Part shown: positions 12,687-19,850 of the stretch, in pieces
Numbering within the stretch: the first letter of the stretch is position 1
How the letters are laid out: every line of letters begins with the position of its first letter
Source: JBBRSL01 sp038245435
GTDB lineage: Bacteria; Patescibacteriota; Saccharimonadia; Saccharimonadales; CAIOMD01
NCBI GenBank assembly: GCA_038245435.1
Contig: JBBRSL010000010.1
Location: forward strand, 1-28,575
Length of the DNA stretch: 28,575 nucleotides
Reading direction: 5' to 3'
Notes under the pieces: generated by a model
What the model was told of the DNA's origin: nothing
Databases searched by the model: none
What the model saw: the letters and a program-made list of their open reading frames with translations, nothing else
Made by a program: the position numbers and the translations under genes

Positions 12687-13709
12687 ATGATTGAACTTAT
12701 CCTTTTAATTATTTTAATAATTGCTTCTTTGTACATCGTGCTGCTGATCCGCAGCTTCGAATACATGAGTGTTCCTGAACTAAAGCGTCAGGCTCGTGCA
12801 GGCAACGAAGATGCAAAAAAAGTTTATCCAGTACGTATTTACGGTATTCAGCTGTGGATTTTTATCTGGGCAATTATGGGCTTTACGACGTCGAGCATCA
12901 TCTTGTTGATGCACAATATCGTCGGTTCATTTTGGACATTAGTCGTCACGGTACCGTTCATTCTCATTATCCACGCAATTTTGCCATGGTCACGACGGCC
13001 ACGTCCGAGTCTGCATATGGCGGCAATAGTCAGTCCGTATCTCGAAAAAATACTGCGGTTTTTGTTTCCGGTACTACGATGGTTTGAGCGCTGGGTCGGC
13101 CGATGGATTCAACCAGAGCCGATGCTGCTGATTCAAAGCAAAGACGAACTGCTTGAAATACTACGCCATAATGCAGATGAGTTTGATAATATCCACAAAG
13201 ATGAGCTTAAGATAGCCGAAAGCGCGTTAACGTTTGGAGATAAACTTGTAGGCGATTTTATGACACCGCTCAATACCGTGAAGTTTATCGCGAATAGCGA
13301 ATTGTTAGCACCCGTAGCACTCGGGGAACTTCACGACAGCGGCCACTCGAGATTCCCAGTCTATGAAGGTAACAATCAGCACGTTGTGGGTACGCTCTAC
13401 TTAAAAGATGCAACAAGACTTAAAACTCCTAAACCTGCGAGCGACGTTATGCGTCCGGAAGTGTTCTATATTAACGAACAATTATCACTCGACCATGCCT
13501 TAAATGCATTTTTAAAAACGAAACACCATTTATTTGTAGTGGTCAACGAGTTTGAAGACGTCGTTGGCGTACTGAGCATCGAAGATGTCTTAGAGCAGAT
13601 TATAGGGCAGCCGATACTCGATGAATTTGATCAATATGATGATTTGCGGGCCGTTGCCGCCAAACACGCCAGCAAAAAACACGAAGAAACTATCGGCACC
13701 TACGTCTAG
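12687..13709 (+). CDS. CNNM (DUF21)/CBS-pair membrane protein, CorC/HlyC-like
   Basis: The 340-aa protein has an N-terminal hydrophobic helix, a cytoplasmic loop (SVPELKRQARAGNEDAKKVYP), two further helices (about residues 54-105), then an amphipathic link. A CBS pair follows, with the HlyC-type entry motif ELKIAESALTFGDKLVGDFMTP, HSRFPVYEGNNQHVVGTLY, and HHLFVVVNEFEDVVGVLSIEDVLEQIIG. Relatives are Mg2+/Co2+ efflux or homeostasis proteins. The usual C-terminal CorC_HlyC domain is missing, and the TM domain is short with few polar residues. No Shine-Dalgarno is visible; TAGACT ends 9 bases before ATG 12687. It precedes the AspRS gene, which has its own promoter. Confidence 0.82.
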   Translation: MIELILLIILIIASLYIVLLIRSFEYMSVPELKRQARAGNEDAKKVYPVRIYGIQLWIFIWAIMGFTTSSIILLMHNIVGSFWTLVVTVPFILIIHAILPWSRRPRPSLHMAAIVSPYLEKILRFLFPVLRWFERWVGRWIQPEPMLLIQSKDELLEILRHNADEFDNIHKDELKIAESALTFGDKLVGDFMTPLNTVKFIANSELLAPVALGELHDSGHSRFPVYEGNNQHVVGTLYLKDATRLKTPKPASDVMRPEVFYINEQLSLDHALNAFLKTKHHLFVVVNEFEDVVGVLSIEDVLEQIIGQPILDEFDQYDDLRAVAAKHASKKHEETIGTYV

Positions 13710-13720
13710 GGTGGCTTATC

Positions 13721-13729
13721 TGTTATAAT
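13721..13729 (+). promoter_or_regulatory. Extended -10 promoter of the AspRS gene
   Basis: TGT plus a consensus TATAAT (13724-13729) ends 8 bases before ATG 13738. The longest frame's TTG at 13729 begins on the last base of this box, which excludes it as the start. A leaderless mRNA is predicted. Confidence 0.68.
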
Positions 13730-13737
13730 TGCCAGAT

Positions 13738-15045
13738 ATGAGAATACTTTCTGACGATGTTGCTAACCATGCCGGCAAAACAATAACAATTAGTGGCTGG
13801 ATCCATAAAAAACGCCTACTCGGTGGACTCAACTTCATTAATATTCGTGACCGTCGCGGTCTAACGCAGGTATTGGTTGAAGACAAGAAGGAAGTTGAAA
13901 AACTCCGAGGTCTACAAATTGGCACCGTGCTAAATGTAACTGGTGAAGTTTTTGCTGATGAGCGAGCTCCCGGTGGCGCAGAGATACATGAAGCAAAGCT
14001 AGAAGTCATTACACCCGTTATTGATGCCCCACCAGTAGAAATAGATAAGCCGCTTGATCACAAACCGGATAACCTCGATACACTCTTTGAATATCGGCCA
14101 ATTGGCCTGCGCAACTTGCAGGAAGCCGCGATACTTAAGATTCAGGCAGTTGTTAAGGACGCAGTTCGCAAAGAACTTCAGGCCAATGACTTTATTGAAT
14201 TTAACAGTCCAAAACTGTTACCTGGAGCAACCGAGGGTGGTGCAGAAGTCTTTAAGCTTGATTATTTTGGCAAAGAGGCAACACTTGCACAAAGTGCACA
14301 GTTTTATAAGCAAATTTTAGTTGGTGTGTTCGAGCGTGCCTTTGAAATTAACCCAACATATCGCGCAGAGCTAAGCGCAACAACCAGGCACATGACTGAA
14401 TTTATGCACATTGATGCTGAAGCTGGTTTTGTTACGTTTGATGAACTTATGGAAATAATGAGCGGTGTTGTAAACGCCGCCGTCGAGGCCGCATGGGCTA
14501 CTTATGAGCCAGAGCTTAAGCGCTGGAACGCTACTAAGCCTAAATTACCAAAAGTATTTCCGCAAATTACTATGGCAGAAATTCATGAAAAGTTTAGCAA
14601 AGCCACTGGTACAAACACTGTAGGTGAAAAAGACCTGCGTCCAGAAGAAGAAAAATGGATTTGCGAATGGGCCAAAAAGAATCTTGATACCGACGCGCTA
14701 TTCGTGACCGAATGGCCGGCATCTGAGGCTAAGTTTTACCACAAACTTGACGATAAAAAACCAGAATTTGCGCTGAGATGTGACTTGCTCTTTAGGGGTG
14801 TCGAAATATCGACCGGCAGTATGCGCGAAAACGACTATAACGTACTTTTAGAGCAGCTTAAAATCATCGGTGCCGATATTGAGCACCCAGGCTTTAAATA
14901 CTATCTCATGGCCTTTAAATATGGTTTACCGCCACATGGCGGCTTTGGTATGGGGCTCGAACGTCTGACCCAAAAAATTATTGGCCTCAACAATGTTAAA
15001 GAAGCCAGCGCCTTCCCCCGTGACATTAACCGTTTAGCTCCTTAG
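13738..15045 (+). CDS. aspS: Aspartyl-tRNA synthetase, archaeal/non-discriminating type
   Basis: At 435 aa this is the compact archaeal-eukaryal form, lacking the large bacterial GAD insertion domain. Parts: an OB-fold anticodon-binding domain (ISGWIHKKRLLGGLNFINIRD in two pieces, residues about 15-110); motif 1 region EFNSPKLLPGATEGGAEVF with the aspartate-specific flipping loop; SAQFYKQILVGVFERAFEINP; motif 2 RAELSATTRHMTEFMHID; and motif 3 GGFGMGLERLTQKIIGL with the RDINRLAP end. It charges tRNA-Asp and, in this subgroup, often tRNA-Asn for later amidation by GatCAB. Whether it discriminates cannot be settled by eye. The leaderless start is set by the promoter at 13721-13729. Its TAG shares bases with the TAA of the convergent AlkA-like gene (15042-15045). 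Confidence 0.93.
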   Translation: MRILSDDVANHAGKTITISGWIHKKRLLGGLNFINIRDRRGLTQVLVEDKKEVEKLRGLQIGTVLNVTGEVFADERAPGGAEIHEAKLEVITPVIDAPPVEIDKPLDHKPDNLDTLFEYRPIGLRNLQEAAILKIQAVVKDAVRKELQANDFIEFNSPKLLPGATEGGAEVFKLDYFGKEATLAQSAQFYKQILVGVFERAFEINPTYRAELSATTRHMTEFMHIDAEAGFVTFDELMEIMSGVVNAAVEAAWATYEPELKRWNATKPKLPKVFPQITMAEIHEKFSKATGTNTVGEKDLRPEEEKWICEWAKKNLDTDALFVTEWPASEAKFYHKLDDKKPEFALRCDLLFRGVEISTGSMRENDYNVLLEQLKIIGADIEHPGFKYYLMAFKYGLPPHGGFGMGLERLTQKIIGLNNVKEASAFPRDINRLAP

Positions 15046-15665
15046 TCCTTATTATCGAGATTTTTCCAAAGGTACCAAGCCGCCACACTTTGGTAGGGTG
15101 CCCAGCTATTTTCTGTAGCGACTTCAGTCATTTCATTTTTGTTTGGGAGCGTAGGGAGTCCATAAACTTCTTGCATACTTTTGCGTACCCCTAAATCACC
15201 CCACGGTAATACATTAAGTCGCCCCAAACAAAAGATCATAAACATGTGAGCGCTCCACTCACCAATGCCCTTAACCGCAGTCAGCTGTGTAATAACGGTA
15301 TCGTTATCGAGCGTGGCTATATGGGCTAAATCAAGTTCGTTATCTAAAATATGTAAAGCTAAGTCTTTAATATAGTTTGCTTTGGCATAACTGGCCCCAA
15401 CTTTTCGAATTTCTTCGACATCAGTTGCTAGAATCTGTTCAGGCGTCGGCATTTTATCGCCGTATAAACCAATAAATCGTTTCAATATTGTGTCGGCTGC
15501 TTTTACGCTGAGTTGCTGACTGATAATACTGCTTACGAGCTCCTCGTAGTAGTTGGTGTGTGGCTCTATGGTGCAATTGCCATACTGGGCTATAATCGTG
15601 CTTAAACGGGGGTCTTTGAGGCTTAGATGAGCTTGCGCGGCTGCAAGTTGCTCGGTAATCTTCAT
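15042..15665 (-). CDS. AlkA-like DNA-3-methyladenine glycosylase (HhH-GPD)
   Basis: The 207-aa protein has the HhH-GPD fold: YYEELVSSIISQQLSVKAADTIL (residues about 40-62), a helix-hairpin-helix TAVKGIGEWSAHMFMIF, and the catalytic Asp in LPWGDLGVRKSM. It lacks the N-terminal TBP-like domain of E. coli AlkA, as many short MagI/AlkA relatives do. It excises alkylated purines in base-excision repair. A longer frame begins at 15713, but ATG 15665 is preferred: TATACT lies exactly 6 bases upstream and the longer N-terminus is non-family. It is divergent from a small membrane protein that is coupled to a MutY-like glycosylase. Confidence 0.88.
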   Translation of the reverse strand: MKITEQLAAAQAHLSLKDPRLSTIIAQYGNCTIEPHTNYYEELVSSIISQQLSVKAADTILKRFIGLYGDKMPTPEQILATDVEEIRKVGASYAKANYIKDLALHILDNELDLAHIATLDNDTVITQLTAVKGIGEWSAHMFMIFCLGRLNVLPWGDLGVRKSMQEVYGLPTLPNKNEMTEVATENSWAPYQSVAAWYLWKNLDNKD

Positions 15666-15671
15666 CAGATA

Positions 15672-15677
15672 AGTATA
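15672..15677 (-). promoter_or_regulatory. -10 box of the AlkA-like gene
   Basis: TATACT on the minus strand ends 6 bases before ATG 15665, with no Shine-Dalgarno. It defines the start and predicts a leaderless mRNA. Confidence 0.55.
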
Positions 15678-15718
15678 TAGCGCAGTACAATAAAGGCATA
15701 ACAAAGGATTCAACTCAC

Positions 15719-15943
15719 ATGGCTACTAAAAAAAAGAAATGGTTCATAAAAGTACGTGGTAGTTATCTGCCGAATAATACTAAGGGCGCGTTAACCTACA
15801 TTCCGTTTCTGGCATATTTAATTTTTGTTCTCATCGTGGCATTTAACGATGCCAGCACAGTGGCAACGGCACTGCTCATTATCTTTCCAAATTTTGTTTG
15901 TGCAGGCGTTGTTATGAACTGGATGGCAAGCAATAAATCATGA
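15719..15943 (+). CDS. Small two-helix membrane protein, unknown
   Basis: The 74-aa protein has a Lys-rich head (MATKKKKWFIKVRGSYLPNN) and two transmembrane helices (about residues 26-43 and 48-68). The WFIKVRGSYLP and LTYIPFLAYL pattern resembles short membrane proteins I associate with CPR genomes; their role is unknown. AAAGGA lies about 9 bases upstream. The last four bases overlap the ATG of the MutY-like gene (15940-15943), so it is translationally coupled to a DNA-repair enzyme, an odd pairing for a membrane protein. Confidence 0.8.
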   Translation: MATKKKKWFIKVRGSYLPNNTKGALTYIPFLAYLIFVLIVAFNDASTVATALLIIFPNFVCAGVVMNWMASNKS

Positions 15944-16752
15944 CTCCAGAGGAGTTTAGTAGCCTTGTTTGGGATTATTATGCCAAAAACTCCCGAGACT
16001 CACTTCCATGGCGCATACCTGAGCCCGATGGGTCGTTTGAGCCTTACAAAATTCTCGTTTCAGAAATAATGCTGCAACAAACACAAGTCAGCAGAGTTAT
16101 TGAAAAATATAATCATTGGATGAGGCTGTTTCCGACTGTTGAATCACTGGCGGGCGCTCCGTTAGCGAGCGTTTTAAGGGAGTGGCTCGGGTTGGGCTAC
16201 AATCGGCGGGCTAAATTTTTGCACGAAGCCGCAAAACAAATCGTCGCCCAAGGTACTTTTCCTCAAGATCGGTCACAGCTCGTAAAGCTCCCAGGCGTGG
16301 GTGTTAATACTGCTGGCGCGGTACAGGCCCATGCCTTTAATCAACCTGTTGTTTTTGTTGAAACAAATATCAGAACGGTATTTTTATATAACTTTTTTGA
16401 GAATCAAGAGCAGGTGAGTGATGCTCAGCTTATGCCGTTTATTGAAAGTACTATCGATCGTGAAAATCCACGTGAATGGTATTGGGCACTTATGGATTAT
16501 GGCTCATATTTGAAACAAACGAAGGGTAACTTTTCAAAAAATAGTAAACATCATGTAAAACAAAGTGCCTTTGAAGGTTCACGGCGGCAAGTCCGCGGCA
16601 AGATATTAGTGCTACTTGCTGAAAATAAGTTCCTTCACGAGACAGTTATTTCTGAAGCTATAAACGACAAGAGACTAAGTAGTGTCCTTCAGGATTTACA
16701 GAAGGAGGGCTTAATTACTCAAAATCCAGGCAGCTTTTCGCTCGCCGAATAA
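15940..16752 (+). CDS. MutY-like adenine glycosylase lacking the Fe-S cluster, with winged-helix tail
   Basis: The 270-aa HhH-GPD protein is closest to A/G-specific adenine glycosylases. It has LPWRIPEPDGSFEPYKILVSE(E42)IMLQQTQV with catalytic Glu, WLGLGYNRRAK, and the hairpin LVKLPGVGVNTAGAVQAHAF (114-133). The usual catalytic Asp position reads Glu (VFVETNIRTVF, E141). The four cluster cysteines are absent; the whole protein contains no cysteine, and the expected region is FSKNSKHHVKQSAF. The MutT-like C-terminal domain is replaced by a short winged-helix-like segment (about residues 215-268). It would remove adenine opposite 8-oxoguanine if the activity is conserved. It is coupled to the upstream small membrane protein. 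Confidence 0.84.
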   Translation: MTPEEFSSLVWDYYAKNSRDSLPWRIPEPDGSFEPYKILVSEIMLQQTQVSRVIEKYNHWMRLFPTVESLAGAPLASVLREWLGLGYNRRAKFLHEAAKQIVAQGTFPQDRSQLVKLPGVGVNTAGAVQAHAFNQPVVFVETNIRTVFLYNFFENQEQVSDAQLMPFIESTIDRENPREWYWALMDYGSYLKQTKGNFSKNSKHHVKQSAFEGSRRQVRGKILVLLAENKFLHETVISEAINDKRLSSVLQDLQKEGLITQNPGSFSLAE

Positions 16753-16754
16753 GA

Positions 16755-16760
16755 TATAAT
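16755..16760 (+). promoter_or_regulatory. Consensus -10 box of the secreted coiled-coil gene
   Basis: TATAAT begins 3 bases after the MutY-like stop codon and ends 6 bases before ATG 16767. No Shine-Dalgarno is present, so the mRNA should be leaderless. Confidence 0.6.
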
Positions 16761-16766
16761 ACATAT

Positions 16767-17336
16767 ATGATTTTTACACGCTTAGTAAGCGTTGCAGTTG
16801 TATTGAGTGTGCTTCTTTTGGGCGGTACTGCCTTTGCGGCTCAAAATCCAGTTGATAGTCTCGGCAATTTAAGCGCTGAAGCATCAAGGCAAAATGTCAG
16901 TCTCGACGATACGGCTAAAAATAAAGTTCAAAATACCTGTCAAATTGCCCAAACGAACCTAAAATCAATGCGCCAAAAAGAGCTACGTGTTCAGCGTGAG
17001 CGCTCAGAAACATATCTCGATGTTCAAAACGAAATAGACTCATTACGACTACGAATTATGCGACAGGGAATTGAAACGAGCGGTGTTGCCAAAGCACTCC
17101 TCGCATACCGTGAACAGTCGGATCAATATGATAGACTCTCAAAATCATATTCCGAGGCACTCAACGACACAGTATCGATAGACTGCCGTGCGAACCCCGA
17201 AGCATTTATCGCGGGTGTTACGCTTATTCGCCAGAAAAGAGCGGCGCTGCTAGAAACAACGAATCTTTTACAGAGTTACGTCGATAATGATGTGCACGCA
17301 CAGTTTAATCGGATTAAGATTCAGGTCAAGGTTTAG
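16767..17336 (+). CDS. Secreted coiled-coil protein, unknown
   Basis: The 189-aa protein has a clean signal peptide (residues 1-24, ending TAFA|AQ). The mature part is mostly helical, with a coiled-coil-like stretch (about residues 62-130, heptad-rich with LRVQRERSETYLDVQNEIDSL). It has exactly two cysteines (C58 and C140), which could form a disulfide that folds the helices into a hairpin, a plausible substrate of the DsbA-like protein at 11951. No enzymatic motif is visible. It is followed after 2 bases by a single-pass membrane protein, suggesting a pair that works together at the envelope. Confidence 0.72.
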   Translation: MIFTRLVSVAVVLSVLLLGGTAFAAQNPVDSLGNLSAEASRQNVSLDDTAKNKVQNTCQIAQTNLKSMRQKELRVQRERSETYLDVQNEIDSLRLRIMRQGIETSGVAKALLAYREQSDQYDRLSKSYSEALNDTVSIDCRANPEAFIAGVTLIRQKRAALLETTNLLQSYVDNDVHAQFNRIKIQVKV

Positions 17337-17338
17337 CT

Positions 17339-17674
17339 ATGAGCCCTAACGAGACCACTCCAGAGCAGTCTAGCAGGGACAACGCAAGTCTGTATATTGC
17401 AATTGCTTTTATGGCATTAATTGCAGCTTGTTTTGTGGCAATCACCTTTACCATGTTTTTGCGTTCATCAACTTACGCGACAGTACAAGCAATCCAGGCT
17501 AATTCTAAAATCGACGGTTCGGCTCTGAGTGATTATGATACAACGAGTCCTGTAAAAACTGCAGATATCGATGAAACAATACGAGGTATCGAGAACAAGA
17601 TGAATAGCCTTAATAACCAAGAGAACTATAATCCTGACGATCTGAACGATAGTGCGCTTGGACTTGAACGCTAA
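17339..17674 (+). CDS. Single-pass membrane protein, unknown
   Basis: The 111-aa protein has a short polar N-terminus, one transmembrane helix (about residues 17-42, IAIAFMALIAACFVAITF) and an extracytoplasmic acidic tail with short helical segments (ADIDETIRGIENKMNSL). It starts 2 bases after the secreted coiled-coil gene and is certainly co-transcribed. Its stop codon TAA (17672-17674) shares bases with the TAG of the convergent MscS gene. No family is recognised. Confidence 0.68.
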   Translation: MSPNETTPEQSSRDNASLYIAIAFMALIAACFVAITFTMFLRSSTYATVQAIQANSKIDGSALSDYDTTSPVKTADIDETIRGIENKMNSLNNQENYNPDDLNDSALGLER

Positions 17675-18504
17675 GCGAGGTGAATCTGGTCTTTTTTGCT
17701 TGCGAGTGCGAGTTTTCGTAGCACGACGCTGACGGCTTTCTTTCGTTTGGCCGCAGTTGTTTTATAGTGAACGTTAATGCTGATTGCTTTTTTGGTAACT
17801 GATGTAACACTGCCAACGCTCAGACCTTCAATAAAGAGGCTCTTTGTGGCTTCGTCACTGCTGAGTTGTTCTGATATTTCAGCTATTTTTTTAGTGAATA
17901 CGGTTAAGCTTGCATCTGCTGCTAGGTCGATTTTGAGTGTTTCGCGTAGTGGTCCGACGCTCTTGTTGGATGTTATGGTGATGCTGCCGTTTGGCACATA
18001 GTAGAGGCTCCCATCTTCACCGCGTACCGTAGTAGTCCGTACCGACACAGCTTCAACCTTGCCTGAAATTGAACCAATATCGACGTAATCATCAATACCA
18101 TACTGATTTTCGGCAATAATAAAGATGCCAGATACAAAGTCTTTAATGAGGCTCTGTGAGCCGAACGCAATGACGGCGCCAAGCAGACCAGCACTGGCGA
18201 TAATTGGGCCAATAGCGACCCCGAGTTTATCAAGAATCATCAACACTGCAATTGACCAGACACCAATTGCGGCTACTGCTCCAATAATGCTATTAACTGT
18301 TTTGATGCGTTTCTGACGTTCGTCAGTGTTATGAAAAAGCTCTTTTTTTGTTAGAAAAACGGTAGCGCGGGTCAATATCGCCTTAAGGAGTGCTTGCGTA
18401 ATAATTGCACATAGTACAATCAATATAATTGAAACTATGGTATTAGTTGCTGGGCCAAAATAATCCGAGATTTTTTGTATGAGTGAGTTTTTCGTATATT
18501 CCAT
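17671..18504 (-). CDS. MscS-family mechanosensitive channel
   Basis: The 277-aa protein has three transmembrane helices (about residues 20-45, 70-95 and 97-125), with the TM3 pore signature GPIIASAGLLGAVIAFGSQSL and the following IKDFVSGIFIIAENQYGIDDYV. The cytoplasmic beta domain has GKVEAVSVRTTTVRGEDGSLYYVPNG, which is diagnostic of MscS. It relieves turgor on osmotic downshock. A TACAAT box 8 bases upstream of ATG 18504 lies inside the last codons of murC, so it has its own promoter although it follows murC in the same direction. Confidence 0.94.
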   Translation of the reverse strand: MEYTKNSLIQKISDYFGPATNTIVSIILIVLCAIITQALLKAILTRATVFLTKKELFHNTDERQKRIKTVNSIIGAVAAIGVWSIAVLMILDKLGVAIGPIIASAGLLGAVIAFGSQSLIKDFVSGIFIIAENQYGIDDYVDIGSISGKVEAVSVRTTTVRGEDGSLYYVPNGSITITSNKSVGPLRETLKIDLAADASLTVFTKKIAEISEQLSSDEATKSLFIEGLSVGSVTSVTKKAISINVHYKTTAAKRKKAVSVVLRKLALASKKDQIHLA

Positions 18505-18510
18505 GTCTAT

Positions 18511-19794
18511 CTATTGTACCTTACAGCGAGATCTTAAAAACTCATCCAACGAGTTGCCACCACCACCCGCTAAACAAAGTACAAGGTCACCATTTTTAGC
18601 ATGCTCTTGAATGACGCCGAAAAGCTCATCGTTGAGCTGGGCGCTTTCTGCATTCGTTTGAGGAGAAAGATGGGCGATGAGCTCATCGGGCGTTAGTACA
18701 TGCTGGTCTGGATCTTCACGCGCCAAGTAACTCGGAACCCAATACAACTTTTTAACAGATGTAAAAATATCAAAATACATATCTTTCATAAAATGTTGCC
18801 GCTTGTTTGTTAAGGGTTCGTAGACAACCACAATATTGTCGCTTATTTCGTTTGCAAGCTGCAAAGTGGCACTAATTTCTTCGGGGGTATGGGCGTAATC
18901 GGTGTAGATGTTTGGCGCAAGCTTTTCGAAACGGCGCTCAGAGCCAGGGAACAACGATAAGTTCGCAAGGATTTGCTCAAGAGGAATATCAAAGGTTTGC
19001 TGTAAGCCTTTTGCGACAACTAGTGCATTTTGGCGATTATGAAGCCCGGCAAGTTTGATTGAGTTCAATAATGGGTCGTCTTGGTCGATGCGAACGATAT
19101 TCGGTTCATCATTCAGATCTAAGTAAGTCGCATCTCTGTCAAATATAACCGTCTGTTCACTTTGGCCGATAAACTGCTTAAAAGCATCTTTGTATAGTTG
19201 GCGCGTTTCAAAAATATCATGATGGTCCCAATCGACGGTCGTAATAATGCTAATATACGGCTCAAACTGCAAAAAATTACGATCAAACTCGTCACATTCG
19301 TATAAAAAATACTGGCTCTCAGGCGCAAAATGACCCATATCAGCAAAGCTTGTTTTAGCGCCGACTGAATAGCTCACGGGAATACCAAGTTTTTGACAAG
19401 TCCAGATGAGCATTGCAGTGGCAGTAGTTTTCCCGTGGGTGCCCGCAACGGCGATAAGCTTAAGATTCTTCTCGGCCAAAATAAGGTTGAGTAGCTCGTC
19501 GCGCTTTGACATTTTTATATTATTTTCTTTGGCAAAGATGAGCTCTTGATGATCTGGGTTTTCAAGGGGCACTGCTGACGACATAACCAGCCAGTCGATA
19601 GAGCTTTTGGCATGTATTTTGGCTATTTTGTCATAGTCTTGGCCGACATGAAGCTCAATACCGTGTTTTTCCAAGTAATCAGTATACTGACTCTTCTTTT
19701 TATCTGATCCAGAAACCGTATAACCAGCTTGATGAGCGATGAGGGCTAAAGGGCCGATACCGGCACCGCCGATACCAGAGAAGTATATGTGCAT
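18511..19794 (-). CDS. murC: UDP-N-acetylmuramate--L-alanine ligase
   Basis: The 427-aa protein begins MHIYFSGIGGAGIGPLALIA, the usual MurC N-terminal Rossmann motif. It continues with the ATP loop AVAGTHGKTTATAML, the metal/substrate region YECDEFDRNFL, TTVDWDHHDIF, LAGLHNRQNALV and the C-terminal domain PNIYTDYAHTPEEI. It adds L-Ala to UDP-MurNAc, the first peptide step of peptidoglycan synthesis. Mpl recycling ligases are related, but the length suits MurC. Earlier in-frame starts exist at 19833 and 19803. ATG 19794 matches the family's start and has TACCAT 7 bases upstream. It is divergent from the MFS gene. Confidence 0.88.
   Translation of the reverse strand: MHIYFSGIGGAGIGPLALIAHQAGYTVSGSDKKKSQYTDYLEKHGIELHVGQDYDKIAKIHAKSSIDWLVMSSAVPLENPDHQELIFAKENNIKMSKRDELLNLILAEKNLKLIAVAGTHGKTTATAMLIWTCQKLGIPVSYSVGAKTSFADMGHFAPESQYFLYECDEFDRNFLQFEPYISIITTVDWDHHDIFETRQLYKDAFKQFIGQSEQTVIFDRDATYLDLNDEPNIVRIDQDDPLLNSIKLAGLHNRQNALVVAKGLQQTFDIPLEQILANLSLFPGSERRFEKLAPNIYTDYAHTPEEISATLQLANEISDNIVVVYEPLTNKRQHFMKDMYFDIFTSVKKLYWVPSYLAREDPDQHVLTPDELIAHLSPQTNAESAQLNDELFGVIQEHAKNGDLVLCLAGGGGNSLDEFLRSRCKVQ
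18513..18518 (-). promoter_or_regulatory. -10 box of the MscS gene
   Basis: TACAAT on the minus strand ends 8 bases before ATG 18504. It lies within the final codons of murC and predicts a leaderless transcript. Confidence 0.5.
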
Positions 19795-19817
19795 AGTCCC
19801 CATGGTACCGCAAAATC

Positions 19818-19826
19818 TGTTACTAT
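19818..19826 (+). promoter_or_regulatory. Extended -10 promoter of the MFS gene
   Basis: TGT plus TACTAT (19821-19826) lies 24 bases before ATG 19851, giving a leader of about 18 bases that is A-rich and has no clear Shine-Dalgarno. Confidence 0.45.
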
Positions 19827-19850
19827 TAAACAAAGTACAAAAGAAAAATC

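Noticed and set aside
13729..13737. TTG start for AspRS at 13729
   Set aside because: The codon begins on the last base of the TATAAT box, so it would lie upstream of the transcription start. ATG 13738 is used.
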